Origin: Eubacterium ventriosum
GTDB taxonomy: Bacteria > Bacillota > Clostridia > Lachnospirales > Lachnospiraceae
DNA: 64,000 nucleotides
Assembly: GCF_025150745.1 (NCBI RefSeq)
Contig: NZ_CP102282.1
Location: forward strand, 2,057,501-2,121,500
Direction of reading: 5' to 3'
The notes under the pieces were generated by a model that worked only from the letters and a program-made list of their open reading frames with translations, was not told the origin of the DNA and ran no database searches. Positions within the stretch are counted from its first letter, which is position 1. Each line of letters opens with the position of its first letter. Shown in pieces: positions 19,156 to 28,532 of this stretch. The position numbers and the translations under genes were made by a program.

Positions 19156-19778
19156 TAATAATATACCTTCTCTGTTCCTATTGTTGTGCTGTCATTATGT
19201 CCCGGTAAAACTGCTGTTTCATCAGGAAGTTTCTTTAATAATTTTTCTCTAATTGATTTCATTATTTCAGATTCGCTTCCACCCGGAAAATCTGTTCTTC
19301 CTCTGCTTCCGTGGAATAATGTATCACCGCTAAATAAGATTTCATTGTCTTCCAAATAATAACATCCGCTGCCTGGTGTATGTCCTGGTGTTGCAATAAA
19401 TGTCATATTAATTCCTGCCAATGTAATCTTCTGTCCGTCTTTTAAGAACTCATCTGCTTCAATTGTCATTGGTGAATCAAAATATGAAGAAAGATTCATT
19501 TTTTTATTTCCAATTAACTCTTTTTCAGCTTCTGATACATAAACCTTAATTCCGTATCTTTCCTTTAAAGCATTTACGGCACCAATGTGGTCATAATGAC
19601 CGTGTGTTAAAATAATTGCTACAGGTTTCATTTCCATCTTTGAAATATTTACGGAAATTTTAAGTTCGTTTTCACCCGGATCAACTATAAATCCTTCGCC
19701 TGTTTCTTTATTTTTACATAAATAACAATTAGTGTAGCACTCGCTAACTAAAAGATTTCTAATTTCAATCTTTCCCAT
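19155..19778 (-). CDS. MBL-fold metallo-hydrolase (glyoxalase II-like)
   Basis: A 207-residue metallo-beta-lactamase-fold hydrolase. The metal motif is HGHYDHIGA, a further His is in ATPGHTPGSGCY, the bridging Asp is in FSGDTLFHGSRGRTD and the last His is in LPGHNDSTT. This is the glyoxalase-II-like subgroup (YcbL type), which hydrolyses thioesters such as S-lactoylglutathione; Clostridia usually lack glutathione, so the substrate is unknown. GGAGA precedes the ATG. It lies between relA and hemZ, with the hemZ start overlapping its stop. Confidence 0.85.
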   Translation of the reverse strand: MGKIEIRNLLVSECYTNCYLCKNKETGEGFIVDPGENELKISVNISKMEMKPVAIILTHGHYDHIGAVNALKERYGIKVYVSEAEKELIGNKKMNLSSYFDSPMTIEADEFLKDGQKITLAGINMTFIATPGHTPGSGCYYLEDNEILFSGDTLFHGSRGRTDFPGGSESEIMKSIREKLLKKLPDETAVLPGHNDSTTIGTEKVYY

Positions 19779-19834
19779 ATATTCTCCATTTCAATTTTAT
19801 TTCTGTTAATGTTTTGACTTTTTATTTAAAATTG

Positions 19835-22114
19835 TCAGCCTGTTGTTCTTTCAATATCAATAATGCTGTCAATCTGTCTTATTCTTGAAATAAGACTGTT
19901 AAGTTCTTCAGTTCCCTGAATTGCAAATGACATAGATATTGTGGCTATTTCAGACTTACTTGTTCTACTGTTAATACTGTTAACATCAATGTTTTTCTCT
20001 GTAAATATTTTAGAAAGGTCTGTTAAAATACCTACTCTGTTGTGAGCATATATGACAATCTCTGTCATATACTTGCCGTCCTGCTTTCCTTCATCAGCAG
20101 CCCAGCTTGCCTCAATAAGTCTTCCTCTTTCAAAATCAGGAAGATTAATTATATTAATACAATCTGTTCTATGAATTGACACACCACGTCCTCTTGTAAC
20201 AAAACCAATAATTTCATCACCGGGAACAGGGCTACAGCATTTAGAAAATCTAACTGCCACATCATCCATACCTTCGACAATAATTCCACTCTTTGATGTA
20301 TGTGTCTTATTTTCAGCCTTTTCACCTATTGTTGAATTAAGAACATCCTGATCTGTTATTTCTTTTCTATGGGTCTTGTTGTATTCCTCAACAAGCTTAT
20401 TTACAATCTGTCCTTCTTTAAGCCCACCGTGACCTACGGATGCAACTAAAGAGTTCCAATCCTTATAGCTATATTTAAGTCTTACTTTCTCCATATATTC
20501 AGGTTTTAAAATATCCTGCAATACAATGCCTTTAGACTTACAATATTTATCTATAAGTTCCTTACCTTTAATAATGTTTTCTTCTTTATTCTGTAACTTA
20601 AACCATTGATTAATCTTGTTCTTTGCCTGTGTACTTTTAACAATCTTAAGCCAGTCCATACTTGGTCCGTTAGAATTGTTAGATGTTACAACTTCTACCT
20701 GATCACCGTTCTGAATCTTATAATCAATATTTACCATCTTTCCGTTTACTCTGGCACCAACCATCTTGTTACCTACTGCACTATGAATACTGTAAGCAAA
20801 ATCAATTGGTGTTGAACCATTAGGTAGACTCTTAAGGTCTCCATTAGGTGTGAAGCAATATACATTTTCAGAGAACATATTAAGGTCATCTTTGAGAAGG
20901 TTAAGAAACTCGTGATTATCAGACAAGTCTCTCTGCCATTCAAGAATCTGTCTTAACCAACTAATCTTCTGTTCCTCATTGTCACCTTCACCTGTTATGT
21001 TTTCTTTGTATTTCCAATGGGCAGCGATACCATATTCTGCTGTTTTGTGCATTTCCATTGTACGAATCTGGATTTCAAACGGCTGACCGTTAGGTCCGAT
21101 TAATGTTGTATGAAGTGACTGGTACATATTCTGCTTAGGCATCGCAATATAATCCTTAAATCTTCCCGGTACAGGAGTATATTTCTCGTGGATAACGCCC
21201 AATGCACCATAACATTCCATTACTGTGTCAACAATAATACGAATGGCAAAAACATCATAAATCTGGTCTAATGTTTTGTGCTGGTTAACCATCTTCTTAT
21301 AAATACTGAAATAATGTTTTACACGTCCATCTATTGTAGCTTTAATTCCTGCCTTCTCAATATATCCGGCAACTTCAGCTATAAGCTGGCTCATAAATTC
21401 TTCTCTATGTTCAAGTCTTAAATGAACACCATCTACCAAATCTTTATATTTCTCAGGTTCTAAATATCTAAGGGCCAAATCGTCTAACTCTATCTTAATC
21501 TTAGAAATACCAAGACGGTCTGCAATTGGAGCATAAATCTCCATTGTTTCCTTTGACTTTTCTTTCTGCTTTTCAGGTGTCATATACTGCAAAGTTCTCA
21601 TATTATGAAGTCTGTCGGCAAGTTTTATAAGAATTACACGAATATCCTTTGCCATGGCAAGAAACATCTTTCTAAGATTTTCTGCCTGCTTTTCTACTTT
21701 GTCAGCATCATAGTCTAATTTTGTAAGTTTTGTAACACCATCAACTAAGTCTGTTACTTCCTCTCCAAACTCGCTAATCATCTGCTCCCTTGTAACTTTT
21801 GTATCTTCCATTACATCGTGAAGCAATCCTGCCATAATTGATTCTTTATCCAATTCAAGATCAGCAAGAATCAGTGCAGTGTGAATGGGGTGAATTATAT
21901 AAGGCTCACCTGATTTACGTTTCTGGTCACCGTGAGATTTCTTTGCGAAATTGTAAGCTTTGTCAATTGCACTCAAATCACCTGCTGAAGGATGATATCT
22001 TTTAATCTTGTCTATAAGTCTGCTATATAATTCCTCCGGTGTAGCATGTTCTTCTTCTTTCGGTATAACACCATGATTTTCAATTTTTACGTTAATGTTG
22101 TTTTTTTCGCCCAT
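19835..22114 (-). CDS. relA: Bifunctional (p)ppGpp synthetase/hydrolase RelA/SpoT
   Basis: A long RSH protein of 759 residues that makes and destroys the stringent-response alarmone. The order is an HD hydrolase domain (HPIHTALILADL and LLHDVMEDT), then the synthetase domain (RFKDYIAMPKQNMYQSLHTT). The TGS domain starts at VYCFTPNGDLKSLPNGSTP, followed by a helical/zinc-finger-like region (FSKCCSPVPGDEIIGFVTRG) and a C-terminal ACT domain. Both active sites look intact, so it should be the bifunctional Rel of Firmicutes. TGGAGA precedes the ATG. It is 20 bases after apt, the widespread recJ-apt-relA order. Confidence 0.96.
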   Translation of the reverse strand: MGEKNNINVKIENHGVIPKEEEHATPEELYSRLIDKIKRYHPSAGDLSAIDKAYNFAKKSHGDQKRKSGEPYIIHPIHTALILADLELDKESIMAGLLHDVMEDTKVTREQMISEFGEEVTDLVDGVTKLTKLDYDADKVEKQAENLRKMFLAMAKDIRVILIKLADRLHNMRTLQYMTPEKQKEKSKETMEIYAPIADRLGISKIKIELDDLALRYLEPEKYKDLVDGVHLRLEHREEFMSQLIAEVAGYIEKAGIKATIDGRVKHYFSIYKKMVNQHKTLDQIYDVFAIRIIVDTVMECYGALGVIHEKYTPVPGRFKDYIAMPKQNMYQSLHTTLIGPNGQPFEIQIRTMEMHKTAEYGIAAHWKYKENITGEGDNEEQKISWLRQILEWQRDLSDNHEFLNLLKDDLNMFSENVYCFTPNGDLKSLPNGSTPIDFAYSIHSAVGNKMVGARVNGKMVNIDYKIQNGDQVEVVTSNNSNGPSMDWLKIVKSTQAKNKINQWFKLQNKEENIIKGKELIDKYCKSKGIVLQDILKPEYMEKVRLKYSYKDWNSLVASVGHGGLKEGQIVNKLVEEYNKTHRKEITDQDVLNSTIGEKAENKTHTSKSGIIVEGMDDVAVRFSKCCSPVPGDEIIGFVTRGRGVSIHRTDCINIINLPDFERGRLIEASWAADEGKQDGKYMTEIVIYAHNRVGILTDLSKIFTEKNIDVNSINSRTSKSEIATISMSFAIQGTEELNSLISRIRQIDSIIDIERTTG

Positions 22115-22134
22115 AGAGTATCTCCATCAAAAAA

Positions 22135-22659
22135 TTATTTACCTTCGTAAACTACAACTGACTCTACATTATATCCTTCAAGAGCCTTTCTTCCGTTAAG
22201 TCCTGCCAATTCAGTTAAGAATAAACATGAAACAACTTCTCCGCCTAAACGCTCAACTAAGTTAATTGCTGCCTTAACTGTTCCACCTGTAGCTATTAAA
22301 TCATCTACTATAACTACTTTCTGTCCTTCTTTAATGGCATCAGTATGAATTTCTATTTCAGCACTTCCATATTCCAAATCATATGATTCTGAAATTGTTT
22401 TCCATGGAAGCTTTCCTTTCTTTCTAATTGGAACAAATGCCTTTTTCATGTCAAATGCAATAGGTGTACCAAACATAAATCCTCTTGCTTCAAGACCAAC
22501 TATAACATCAAAATCTTTGTCCTTAATCTTATCTTCCATACTTTTAATGGCTAACTGTAATCCTTCAGGATCCTGTGTTACTGTTGTAATGTCTCTGAAA
22601 ATAATTCCCTGTTTTGGAAAATCAGGAATGCTTCTAATGTACTTTTCTACTGTGCTCAT
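22135..22659 (-). CDS. apt: Adenine phosphoribosyltransferase
   Basis: Purine salvage enzyme that makes AMP from adenine and PRPP. The 174-residue protein opens with the family phrase SIPDFPKQGIIFRDITT and has GLEARGFMFGTPIA. The PRPP-binding motif is VVIVDDLIATGGTVKAAI. Length is normal. AGGAGG precedes the ATG. It lies between recJ and relA; nucleotide salvage next to the alarmone enzyme is a conserved arrangement in Firmicutes and other bacteria. Confidence 0.97.
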   Translation of the reverse strand: MSTVEKYIRSIPDFPKQGIIFRDITTVTQDPEGLQLAIKSMEDKIKDKDFDVIVGLEARGFMFGTPIAFDMKKAFVPIRKKGKLPWKTISESYDLEYGSAEIEIHTDAIKEGQKVVIVDDLIATGGTVKAAINLVERLGGEVVSCLFLTELAGLNGRKALEGYNVESVVVYEGK

Positions 22660-22757
22660 TTTTTCCTCCTAATGTATATGGCTTCTTTAATTATTATATA
22701 TTTTAAAAAAAGTATGTTTTATACACACTTTAGGTATATAGAAGTATTTTACCCTTA

Positions 22758-24512
22758 TTAGCAAAATCTATCAATAACTATTTGTAAATCTATGTTACCT
22801 CTAAACTCATTTATTGTAGGATAAAAGGTTGCCATAAATGTAATTGCATTATTTTGACCAAGTAAAGCTTTATTAATCTCTTCCTGTCCAAATTTTTCCT
22901 TAATAAATCCCATAAATTCTTGAGTTCTGTCAAACATTATAGCCGTCATTCTGTAATTTGTACTGTTTTCAATTGTCAATTTCAGCACATTTCCGGCTTT
23001 TCCCAATATTTGAAGTTTTTTAATTTTTAAGTTTTTGTCTGCAAAAATAGGCTTCTCGTTTCCTTTTCCAAAAGGTGCAAGTGTTTTTAATTCTTCAACA
23101 AGATTCATTGAAATATACTCAATTGGAAGCTGCATGTCTATCCAGACTTTAAGGCATAAATCATCTTCCGTCAAAGTACTGTTCTCGTTTAATCTTTTTC
23201 TAAGAAGTTCTATGTTTTCTTTTGGAAGAGACACACCTGCAGCCATTTTGTGGCCACCAAACTTAAGAAACAAATCCTTAACCTTGCAAAGTTCTTCATA
23301 CATATCATATTCCTCAATAGATCTTCCTGAGCCTTTCACACAATCTTTGGCATCCGTCAGAACTATTACCGGCTTATTACACCTTTCTCTAACTCTTCCT
23401 GCAATAATTCCGGCTATACTTTCGTGACAATCTTTTAAATATATTACCAAAACATTATCATCATAGTCTTTTGCTATTTCAATTGCTTTTTTTGTTCCTT
23501 CTTCAGTCATAGCTTTTCTTTCGTCATTTAATTCTTTTAATGACGTGGCAAGAATATCAGCTTTTTCCCTATTCGTTTCACTTAAAAGTTCCATGGCTTT
23601 CTTAGCTGTATCAAGTCGTCCACTGGCATTTATGCACGGTCCCAAAACAAACCCTATATGGTATGAGTCAATGTTGTTCTTGTCTATTTTGCAGGCATCT
23701 ATTAATGCATTTAAGCCAACATCTTTGCAGTTCTTTATCATTTTAAGCCCATATTGAACAACCATTCTGTTTTCGCCCTGAAGTTCAACTACGTCACATA
23801 TAGTTGCCAAAGCAGCATATGGAAGTAACCGGTAAACGTCTCTTTTTGATATGCCATAGGACTCTGTCAGTGCTGAAATTAGTTGAAAGGCAACCATTGC
23901 CCCACACAATTCCTTAAAAGGGTATCCACAATCTTTCTGTTTGTGATTAATTACTGCATCAGCTTTTGGAATAATATATTCTCGCCCCTGTTCTGTTTCC
24001 GTATATGGAACTTCGTGATGGTCTGTTACAATTATTGTCATTCCAAGGCTTTTAGCATATTCAACCTGATCGTATGCGGCAATTCCGTTGTCACAGGTCA
24101 AAATTGTATCTATTCCCTGGTCGAAAGCTTTTTTTATAAGATTCTCGTTAATACCATAGCCATCTTCTATTCTGTGAGGTACAACAACATCAACTACTGC
24201 TCCAAGCTTTTTAAGTGATCTATACAAAATATACCCTGAGCAGACACCATCCACATCATAATCACAAATAACTCTTATTCTGTTTCCGGCAGCAATTTTG
24301 ATTTTTAAAATATCAACTGCTTTATCCATATCTTTAAACATCCATGGTGAACTTAGTCTTTCAATGTCGGGAGAAAGATATTTTTTAATATTTTCATCAC
24401 CTATAACATTCCTGTTTCTAAGTAATCTTGCCAGAATGGGACTAATGTTAAATTTTCTGCTTATTTCATTGAAATCTGCTTTTTTAGTTTGCAGATACCA
24501 TCTTTCTTTCAT
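22758..24512 (-). CDS. recJ: Single-stranded-DNA-specific exonuclease RecJ
   Basis: A 584-residue 5'-3' ssDNA exonuclease for recombination and mismatch/base-excision repair. The DHH domain has motif I VICDYDVDGVCSG and motif III IIVTDHHEVP. The DHHA1 domain contains SGRSIEEYDMYEEL and FGGHKMAAGVSL. A C-terminal OB-fold region follows (VWIDMQLPIEYIS onward). The C-terminus is shorter than in Bacillus RecJ. TGGAG precedes the ATG. It is 67 bases after secDF, the hairpin between them perhaps lowering read-through. Confidence 0.94.
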   Translation of the reverse strand: MKERWYLQTKKADFNEISRKFNISPILARLLRNRNVIGDENIKKYLSPDIERLSSPWMFKDMDKAVDILKIKIAAGNRIRVICDYDVDGVCSGYILYRSLKKLGAVVDVVVPHRIEDGYGINENLIKKAFDQGIDTILTCDNGIAAYDQVEYAKSLGMTIIVTDHHEVPYTETEQGREYIIPKADAVINHKQKDCGYPFKELCGAMVAFQLISALTESYGISKRDVYRLLPYAALATICDVVELQGENRMVVQYGLKMIKNCKDVGLNALIDACKIDKNNIDSYHIGFVLGPCINASGRLDTAKKAMELLSETNREKADILATSLKELNDERKAMTEEGTKKAIEIAKDYDDNVLVIYLKDCHESIAGIIAGRVRERCNKPVIVLTDAKDCVKGSGRSIEEYDMYEELCKVKDLFLKFGGHKMAAGVSLPKENIELLRKRLNENSTLTEDDLCLKVWIDMQLPIEYISMNLVEELKTLAPFGKGNEKPIFADKNLKIKKLQILGKAGNVLKLTIENSTNYRMTAIMFDRTQEFMGFIKEKFGQEEINKALLGQNNAITFMATFYPTINEFRGNIDLQIVIDRFC

Positions 24513-24523
24513 AGTTTCTCCAT

Positions 24524-24564
24524 AAGATTAAGAAACGGTATCACCAATGGCAATACCGTTTTCT
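24524..24564 (-). terminator. Hairpin between secDF and recJ
   Basis: AGAAACGGTAT (24531-24541) pairs with ATACCGTTTTCT (24553-24564), about 11 bp with one bulge. On minus it is followed by TAATCTTATGG, a poor U-tract, so partial termination or mRNA processing is likelier than a full stop. Confidence 0.55.
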
Positions 24565-24579
24565 AAAATCTAACAATTA

Positions 24580-26814
24580 TTATTTATCAGATTTCTTTCC
24601 TTTTAAAACATACCATAATGAACCTGTAATGAATACAGATGAGAATGCACCGGCAATCATACCTGTCATAAGTGGTAATGTAAATTCTCTAATTGATGAA
24701 ACACCCATGATGAAAATCATAAATACCATTACGAATGTTGTTAAAGTTGTATAGATACTTCTTGTAAGTGTCTGTGTAATACTTCTGTCAACTATTTCAA
24801 TCATCTTGTCATCACGCTTCATAGCTGCCTTGTTTTCTCTAATTCTGTCAAAGATTACGATTGTAGCATTAATTGAGTAACCTACGATTGTAAGCATACA
24901 TGCAATAAATGTTGTACCAACTGTAACTCTTGATAATGCATAGAATCCGATAACTATAAGTACGTCGTGGATTAATGCCATAACAGCTGCAAGAGCGAAA
25001 TGGATGTTCTTAAATCTAATCCAAATGTAGAATAACATACAGATTGTGGCAAGAACTGTTGCGACTACTGCATCACTTCTCATTTCCTTACTTACTGTAT
25101 CTGAAATCTTAGTATTAGTAAAGTTCTGTTTGTCATCTACTGCCTTGTAATCTTTTACAAGCATATCTTTCATTTCTTCAAATTCATTGTCTTTGAAGTT
25201 TCTAGTCTTAATTGTGAAAAGTCCGTCTTTGTTAGTATCTTTCTGTGCCTGAATATCAGTTGAATTTAATAATTTTTCAATTGCAGGTTTAACATTGCTG
25301 TTAAATTCATCCATTGTATAGTTTTCACTAAACTGAATTTCTGTAGATGTACCACCCTTAAATTCAATACTATAGTTAAATGCACCACCGTTGTTAGCTG
25401 AGTTAAAGATTAATCCACCAATACCAATTGCGATACAAACAATAGCGATTCCAAAGAATACTTTTCTCTTTTCAACAAAATTGATATTCTTTCTTGTCTT
25501 TTCTTTTCCGTAGAACTTAGGTGCCTGGAATCCCATATAGTAAAGAATCCATACAAATATTCTTGAAATAACAAGTGATGTGAACAACTGAATTAAAATA
25601 CCAATTCCTAATGTTGTTGCAAATCCCTGTACTGTACCTGACCCCTTCCAAAGAAGAACCAAAGCTGCGATTAATGTTGTAATGTTACCATCGATAATAG
25701 CTGAGGCTGCTTTCTTGAAACCTGTCTTAATAGCTGTTTCTGTTCTTCTGCCGGCAGCAATTTCCTCTCTGATACGTGCGTAAATAATAACGTTAGCATC
25801 AACTGCCATACCAATGTTAAGGATAATACCTGCAATACCTGGTAATGTAAGTGTTAAATCAAATCCATTTAATGCAAGTAACATTAATTCTACATATGTA
25901 AGTAATGCAAGTCCTGCAGCAAGTCCCGGAATTCTATAAACTATTAACAGGAACAAAATAATGATAATGAAACCAATGATTCCAGCTTTAATACTCTTTG
26001 ATAATGCATCACTACCAAGCTGAGCACTCTGAACCTTATGACTGATTTCCTTTAATTCTACCTTTAAAGCACCAATTCTAATGTTTGAAGCTAATTCTTC
26101 AGCTTCCTTAAGACTCTTCTGTCCGTTAATTTCAGCCTGTCCACCTGTAATAGCTGACTGAATTGTTAGTGCACTTAAAATCTCATCATTATAGATAATG
26201 TATGATGACTGTCCAACATACTGAGTTGTCATTTCACCGAAAGCTGTTGTTCCTTTCGAATTAAATTCAAGATTTACAACATATTCTGTCTTTCCTGTAT
26301 CCTTGTTTTTTGAAGCAACACCCTTAGCGTCTGCCACTTCATTACCTGATAACCAAACTTTGTAATAGTTGTTTCCAACCTTAACATATTCGTGATTATC
26401 AATCTGTTCATCTGTTGGTTTGTCTGTTGTTGCTGTACAGAAGTATAAAGCACCCGGCTTACCAAGTTCTTCTACTACTGCATCTGCATCATATTCACCC
26501 GGAATATCAACAGTGATTCTATCGTCACCTTCTTTGTAAGCTGTTGCTTCACTACTGAAAGTATGAACTCTGTTTTCAAGTTTCAATCTTGTGTCTTCTA
26601 AATCAGTTGCTGTAAAACTTTTAGTCTTGCTATCATCAACCTGATAACTAACGCTTGTACCACCCATTAAGTCCAAGCCCTGTGTTACGTTCTGTGCACT
26701 ACCTGTATGACGTCCGCCTACACCGAACATAACAACGTAGCCTAAAAATAAGACTACTGCAATAGAGATTATAAAACATATAATACTCTTTGTTTTGTTC
26801 ATTTTCATTTTCAT
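24580..26814 (-). CDS. secDF: Fused protein-export membrane protein SecDF
   Basis: SecD and SecF fused in one chain of about 744 residues. It uses the proton-motive force to help pull preproteins through SecYEG. The SecD half has the first membrane helix, GLDLMGGTSVSYQV, a large outer domain, then helices with TLPGIAGIILNIGMAVDANVI. The SecF half starts near NIN FVEKRKVFFG, has GGAFNYSIEFKGGTS, and ends in six helices with GYSINATIVIFDRIRENK. Several Met codons lie at the start. The ATG at 26814, just after the scfB stop and 12 bases after AGAGG, fits best; an earlier opening to 26838 lacks a site. It follows scfAB, an arrangement often seen in Clostridia. Confidence 0.95.
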   Translation of the reverse strand: MKMKMNKTKSIICFIISIAVVLFLGYVVMFGVGGRHTGSAQNVTQGLDLMGGTSVSYQVDDSKTKSFTATDLEDTRLKLENRVHTFSSEATAYKEGDDRITVDIPGEYDADAVVEELGKPGALYFCTATTDKPTDEQIDNHEYVKVGNNYYKVWLSGNEVADAKGVASKNKDTGKTEYVVNLEFNSKGTTAFGEMTTQYVGQSSYIIYNDEILSALTIQSAITGGQAEINGQKSLKEAEELASNIRIGALKVELKEISHKVQSAQLGSDALSKSIKAGIIGFIIIILFLLIVYRIPGLAAGLALLTYVELMLLALNGFDLTLTLPGIAGIILNIGMAVDANVIIYARIREEIAAGRRTETAIKTGFKKAASAIIDGNITTLIAALVLLWKGSGTVQGFATTLGIGILIQLFTSLVISRIFVWILYYMGFQAPKFYGKEKTRKNINFVEKRKVFFGIAIVCIAIGIGGLIFNSANNGGAFNYSIEFKGGTSTEIQFSENYTMDEFNSNVKPAIEKLLNSTDIQAQKDTNKDGLFTIKTRNFKDNEFEEMKDMLVKDYKAVDDKQNFTNTKISDTVSKEMRSDAVVATVLATICMLFYIWIRFKNIHFALAAVMALIHDVLIVIGFYALSRVTVGTTFIACMLTIVGYSINATIVIFDRIRENKAAMKRDDKMIEIVDRSITQTLTRSIYTTLTTFVMVFMIFIMGVSSIREFTLPLMTGMIAGAFSSVFITGSLWYVLKGKKSDK

Positions 26815-26818
26815 TTTT

Positions 26819-28192
26819 TTAATAAACCTCTTTCTCATTATCAGCTAACGCTGCCTTAATCATAATTGAACATTCTACTCTCTTTCTTTCCATTTCACAT
26901 CCAATCTCATATGCATCATTGATTGTTCCATGAAAATTAAATGAGTTGGCTGCACAACCGCCACTGCAATAAAATCTTGCAAAGCAGTTTTTGCATTTCT
27001 CTTTTGAGTATACGTTACAGTTTCCAAATGTTTTTACAAGGTCAGTTCTCTTTATGCCCTCATCAACATTGCCCATTAAAAACTCTTCATTTCCAACGAA
27101 CTGGTGACATGGATAAAAATCACCCCAAGGTGTTACTGCCAAATACTCTGTACCTGAACCACATCCTGATAATCTCTTGTAAACACAAGGTCCCTGATTT
27201 AAATCAATCATAAAGTGGAAGAAATTAAAGCCTCTTCCTTCTTTCTCGCGTTTAATATATTCCAAAGCTAACTTGTCATATTCTTCCATTATCTTTGGCA
27301 AATCCTCTTCTCTAATTGAATAAGGATCTTCTTCCGGTCCTACAACCGGCTCGATTGACATCTGCTTAAATCCCAAATCCGCAAAGTGCTTTACATCTTC
27401 TGAGAAATCTAAATTGTCTCTTGTAAATGTACCTCTGACATAATAATTGCTCTGATTTCTGCTTTCTGCAAGTTTTTGGAATTTAGGAACTATTAAATCA
27501 TAGCTTCCCTTTCCTGTTCTAAATGGTCTCATTCTGTCATTAACTTCTTTACGACCATCAAGACTCAAAACAACATTAGACATTTCCTTATTAAGGTATT
27601 CCATTATTTCGTCATTTAAAAGCACTCCATTAGTTGTCAAAGTAAATCTAAATTTCTTATGGTTAGATTCTTCAAGTGAACGGCCATATTCTACTAACTG
27701 CTTTACAACGTCCCAGTTCATTAATGGTTCGCCACCAAAGAAGTCAACCTCAAGATTTACTCTGCTTCCTGAATTTGCCACAAGGAAATCTAAAGCCTTC
27801 TTTCCGACTTCAAAGCTCATCATGGCTCTTCTGCCATGATATTCACCTTCTTCTGCAAAACAATATTTGCAGGCAAGGTTACAGTCGTGGGCAATATGTA
27901 AGCATAACGCTTTTACAACTGTCTGTCTCTTATCTTTGAATTCTTCAATAAAAGGCTGATAAATATCTTGAGTAAACAGCTGTCCATCTTCCTTTAATTG
28001 ATTAACCTCACTAATTGCTTCTTCAATGTCTGCCTTGTCATACTTATCTGACAACTGCTCAACAATCTTTGAGGTTTCTGTATCTTCAAATAATGCAATA
28101 ACATCATATGTAACATCATCTACTACGTGAACCGCTCCACTTTCAACATCCATTACAATATTGTATCCATTACTCTTATACTGATGAATCAC
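26819..28192 (-). CDS. scfB: SCIFF peptide maturase ScfB (radical SAM/SPASM thioether synthase)
   Basis: A 457-residue radical SAM enzyme that forms a Cys-to-Thr type thioether in the SCIFF peptide (a sactipeptide/ranthipeptide-type modification). The N-terminal 95 residues form a peptide-binding region like the RiPP recognition element. The radical SAM motif is CNLACKYCFAEEG, with FFGGEPLMNW as the following signature. The C-terminal auxiliary-cluster region has CVYKRLSGCGSG, YPCHQFVGNEEFLMGNV and CKNCFARFYCSGGCAANSF. The start is GTG, eight bases after GGAGG. The substrate gene scfA lies 74 bases upstream on the same strand, with a strong hairpin between. The downstream neighbour is secDF. 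This pairing makes the assignment nearly certain. Confidence 0.95.
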   Translation of the reverse strand: MIHQYKSNGYNIVMDVESGAVHVVDDVTYDVIALFEDTETSKIVEQLSDKYDKADIEEAISEVNQLKEDGQLFTQDIYQPFIEEFKDKRQTVVKALCLHIAHDCNLACKYCFAEEGEYHGRRAMMSFEVGKKALDFLVANSGSRVNLEVDFFGGEPLMNWDVVKQLVEYGRSLEESNHKKFRFTLTTNGVLLNDEIMEYLNKEMSNVVLSLDGRKEVNDRMRPFRTGKGSYDLIVPKFQKLAESRNQSNYYVRGTFTRDNLDFSEDVKHFADLGFKQMSIEPVVGPEEDPYSIREEDLPKIMEEYDKLALEYIKREKEGRGFNFFHFMIDLNQGPCVYKRLSGCGSGTEYLAVTPWGDFYPCHQFVGNEEFLMGNVDEGIKRTDLVKTFGNCNVYSKEKCKNCFARFYCSGGCAANSFNFHGTINDAYEIGCEMERKRVECSIMIKAALADNEKEVY

Positions 28193-28217
28193 TGTAATAT
28201 CCTCCTACCATAACGCA

Positions 28218-28242
28218 GAAAGTGCGCCCATGGCGCTCTTTC
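28218..28242 (-). terminator. Intercistronic hairpin between scfA and scfB
   Basis: GAAAGTGCGCC (28218-28228) pairs with GGCGCTCTTTC (28232-28242): 11 positions with one mismatch and a three-base loop, GC-rich against an AT-rich background. No U-tract follows, so it probably protects the 3' end of scfA mRNA or lowers scfB translation. That would give more peptide than enzyme. Confidence 0.6.
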
Positions 28243-28266
28243 CGGTTAAAATTATTTAATTTTTAA

Positions 28267-28407
28267 TTATTTATTTTCGCAAGTCTGGTTTCCTACTGTA
28301 CATGATGTCTTACATGCTGACTGACATGATGTCTGGCATTCACCACAACCGCCTTTTTTCATAGTTTCCTTTAAAGTCTTTCCTGTTAAAGTTTTAATAT
28401 GTTTCAT
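28267..28407 (-). CDS. scfA: SCIFF ribosomally synthesised peptide precursor
   Basis: A 46-residue precursor too short for ordinary gene calling. The leader begins MKHIKTLTGKTLKETMKKGG, matching the conserved SCIFF leader. Six cysteines lie at positions 21, 24, 28, 32, 36 and 43, separated by Thr, Ser and Gln; this is the six-Cys-in-forty-five pattern that names the family. GGAGG lies eight bases before the ATG and a good promoter lies 55 bases upstream. The maturase scfB follows on the same strand. The family is near-universal in Clostridia, yet the role of the mature thioether peptide is unknown; conservation suggests a housekeeping or signalling task rather than a bacteriocin. Confidence 0.96.
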   Translation of the reverse strand: MKHIKTLTGKTLKETMKKGGCGECQTSCQSACKTSCTVGNQTCENK

Positions 28408-28461
28408 AGTTATCCTCCAAAATTAATATACTTTTATGCCTATCTGCACAATTCTTACGCT

Positions 28462-28489
28462 ATTATAACACAATATGGTACAAATTCAA
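28462..28489 (-). promoter_or_regulatory. Promoter of scfA
   Basis: On minus: TTGAAT (28484-28489), a 16-base spacer and TATAAT (28462-28467), ending 55 bases before the scfA start. It could drive the run scfA-scfB-secDF and beyond. Confidence 0.65.
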
Positions 28490-28532
28490 ACGTTTTTTTA
28501 CTATATTCTGTGGTCTGTTTTCCTCATTGAAT

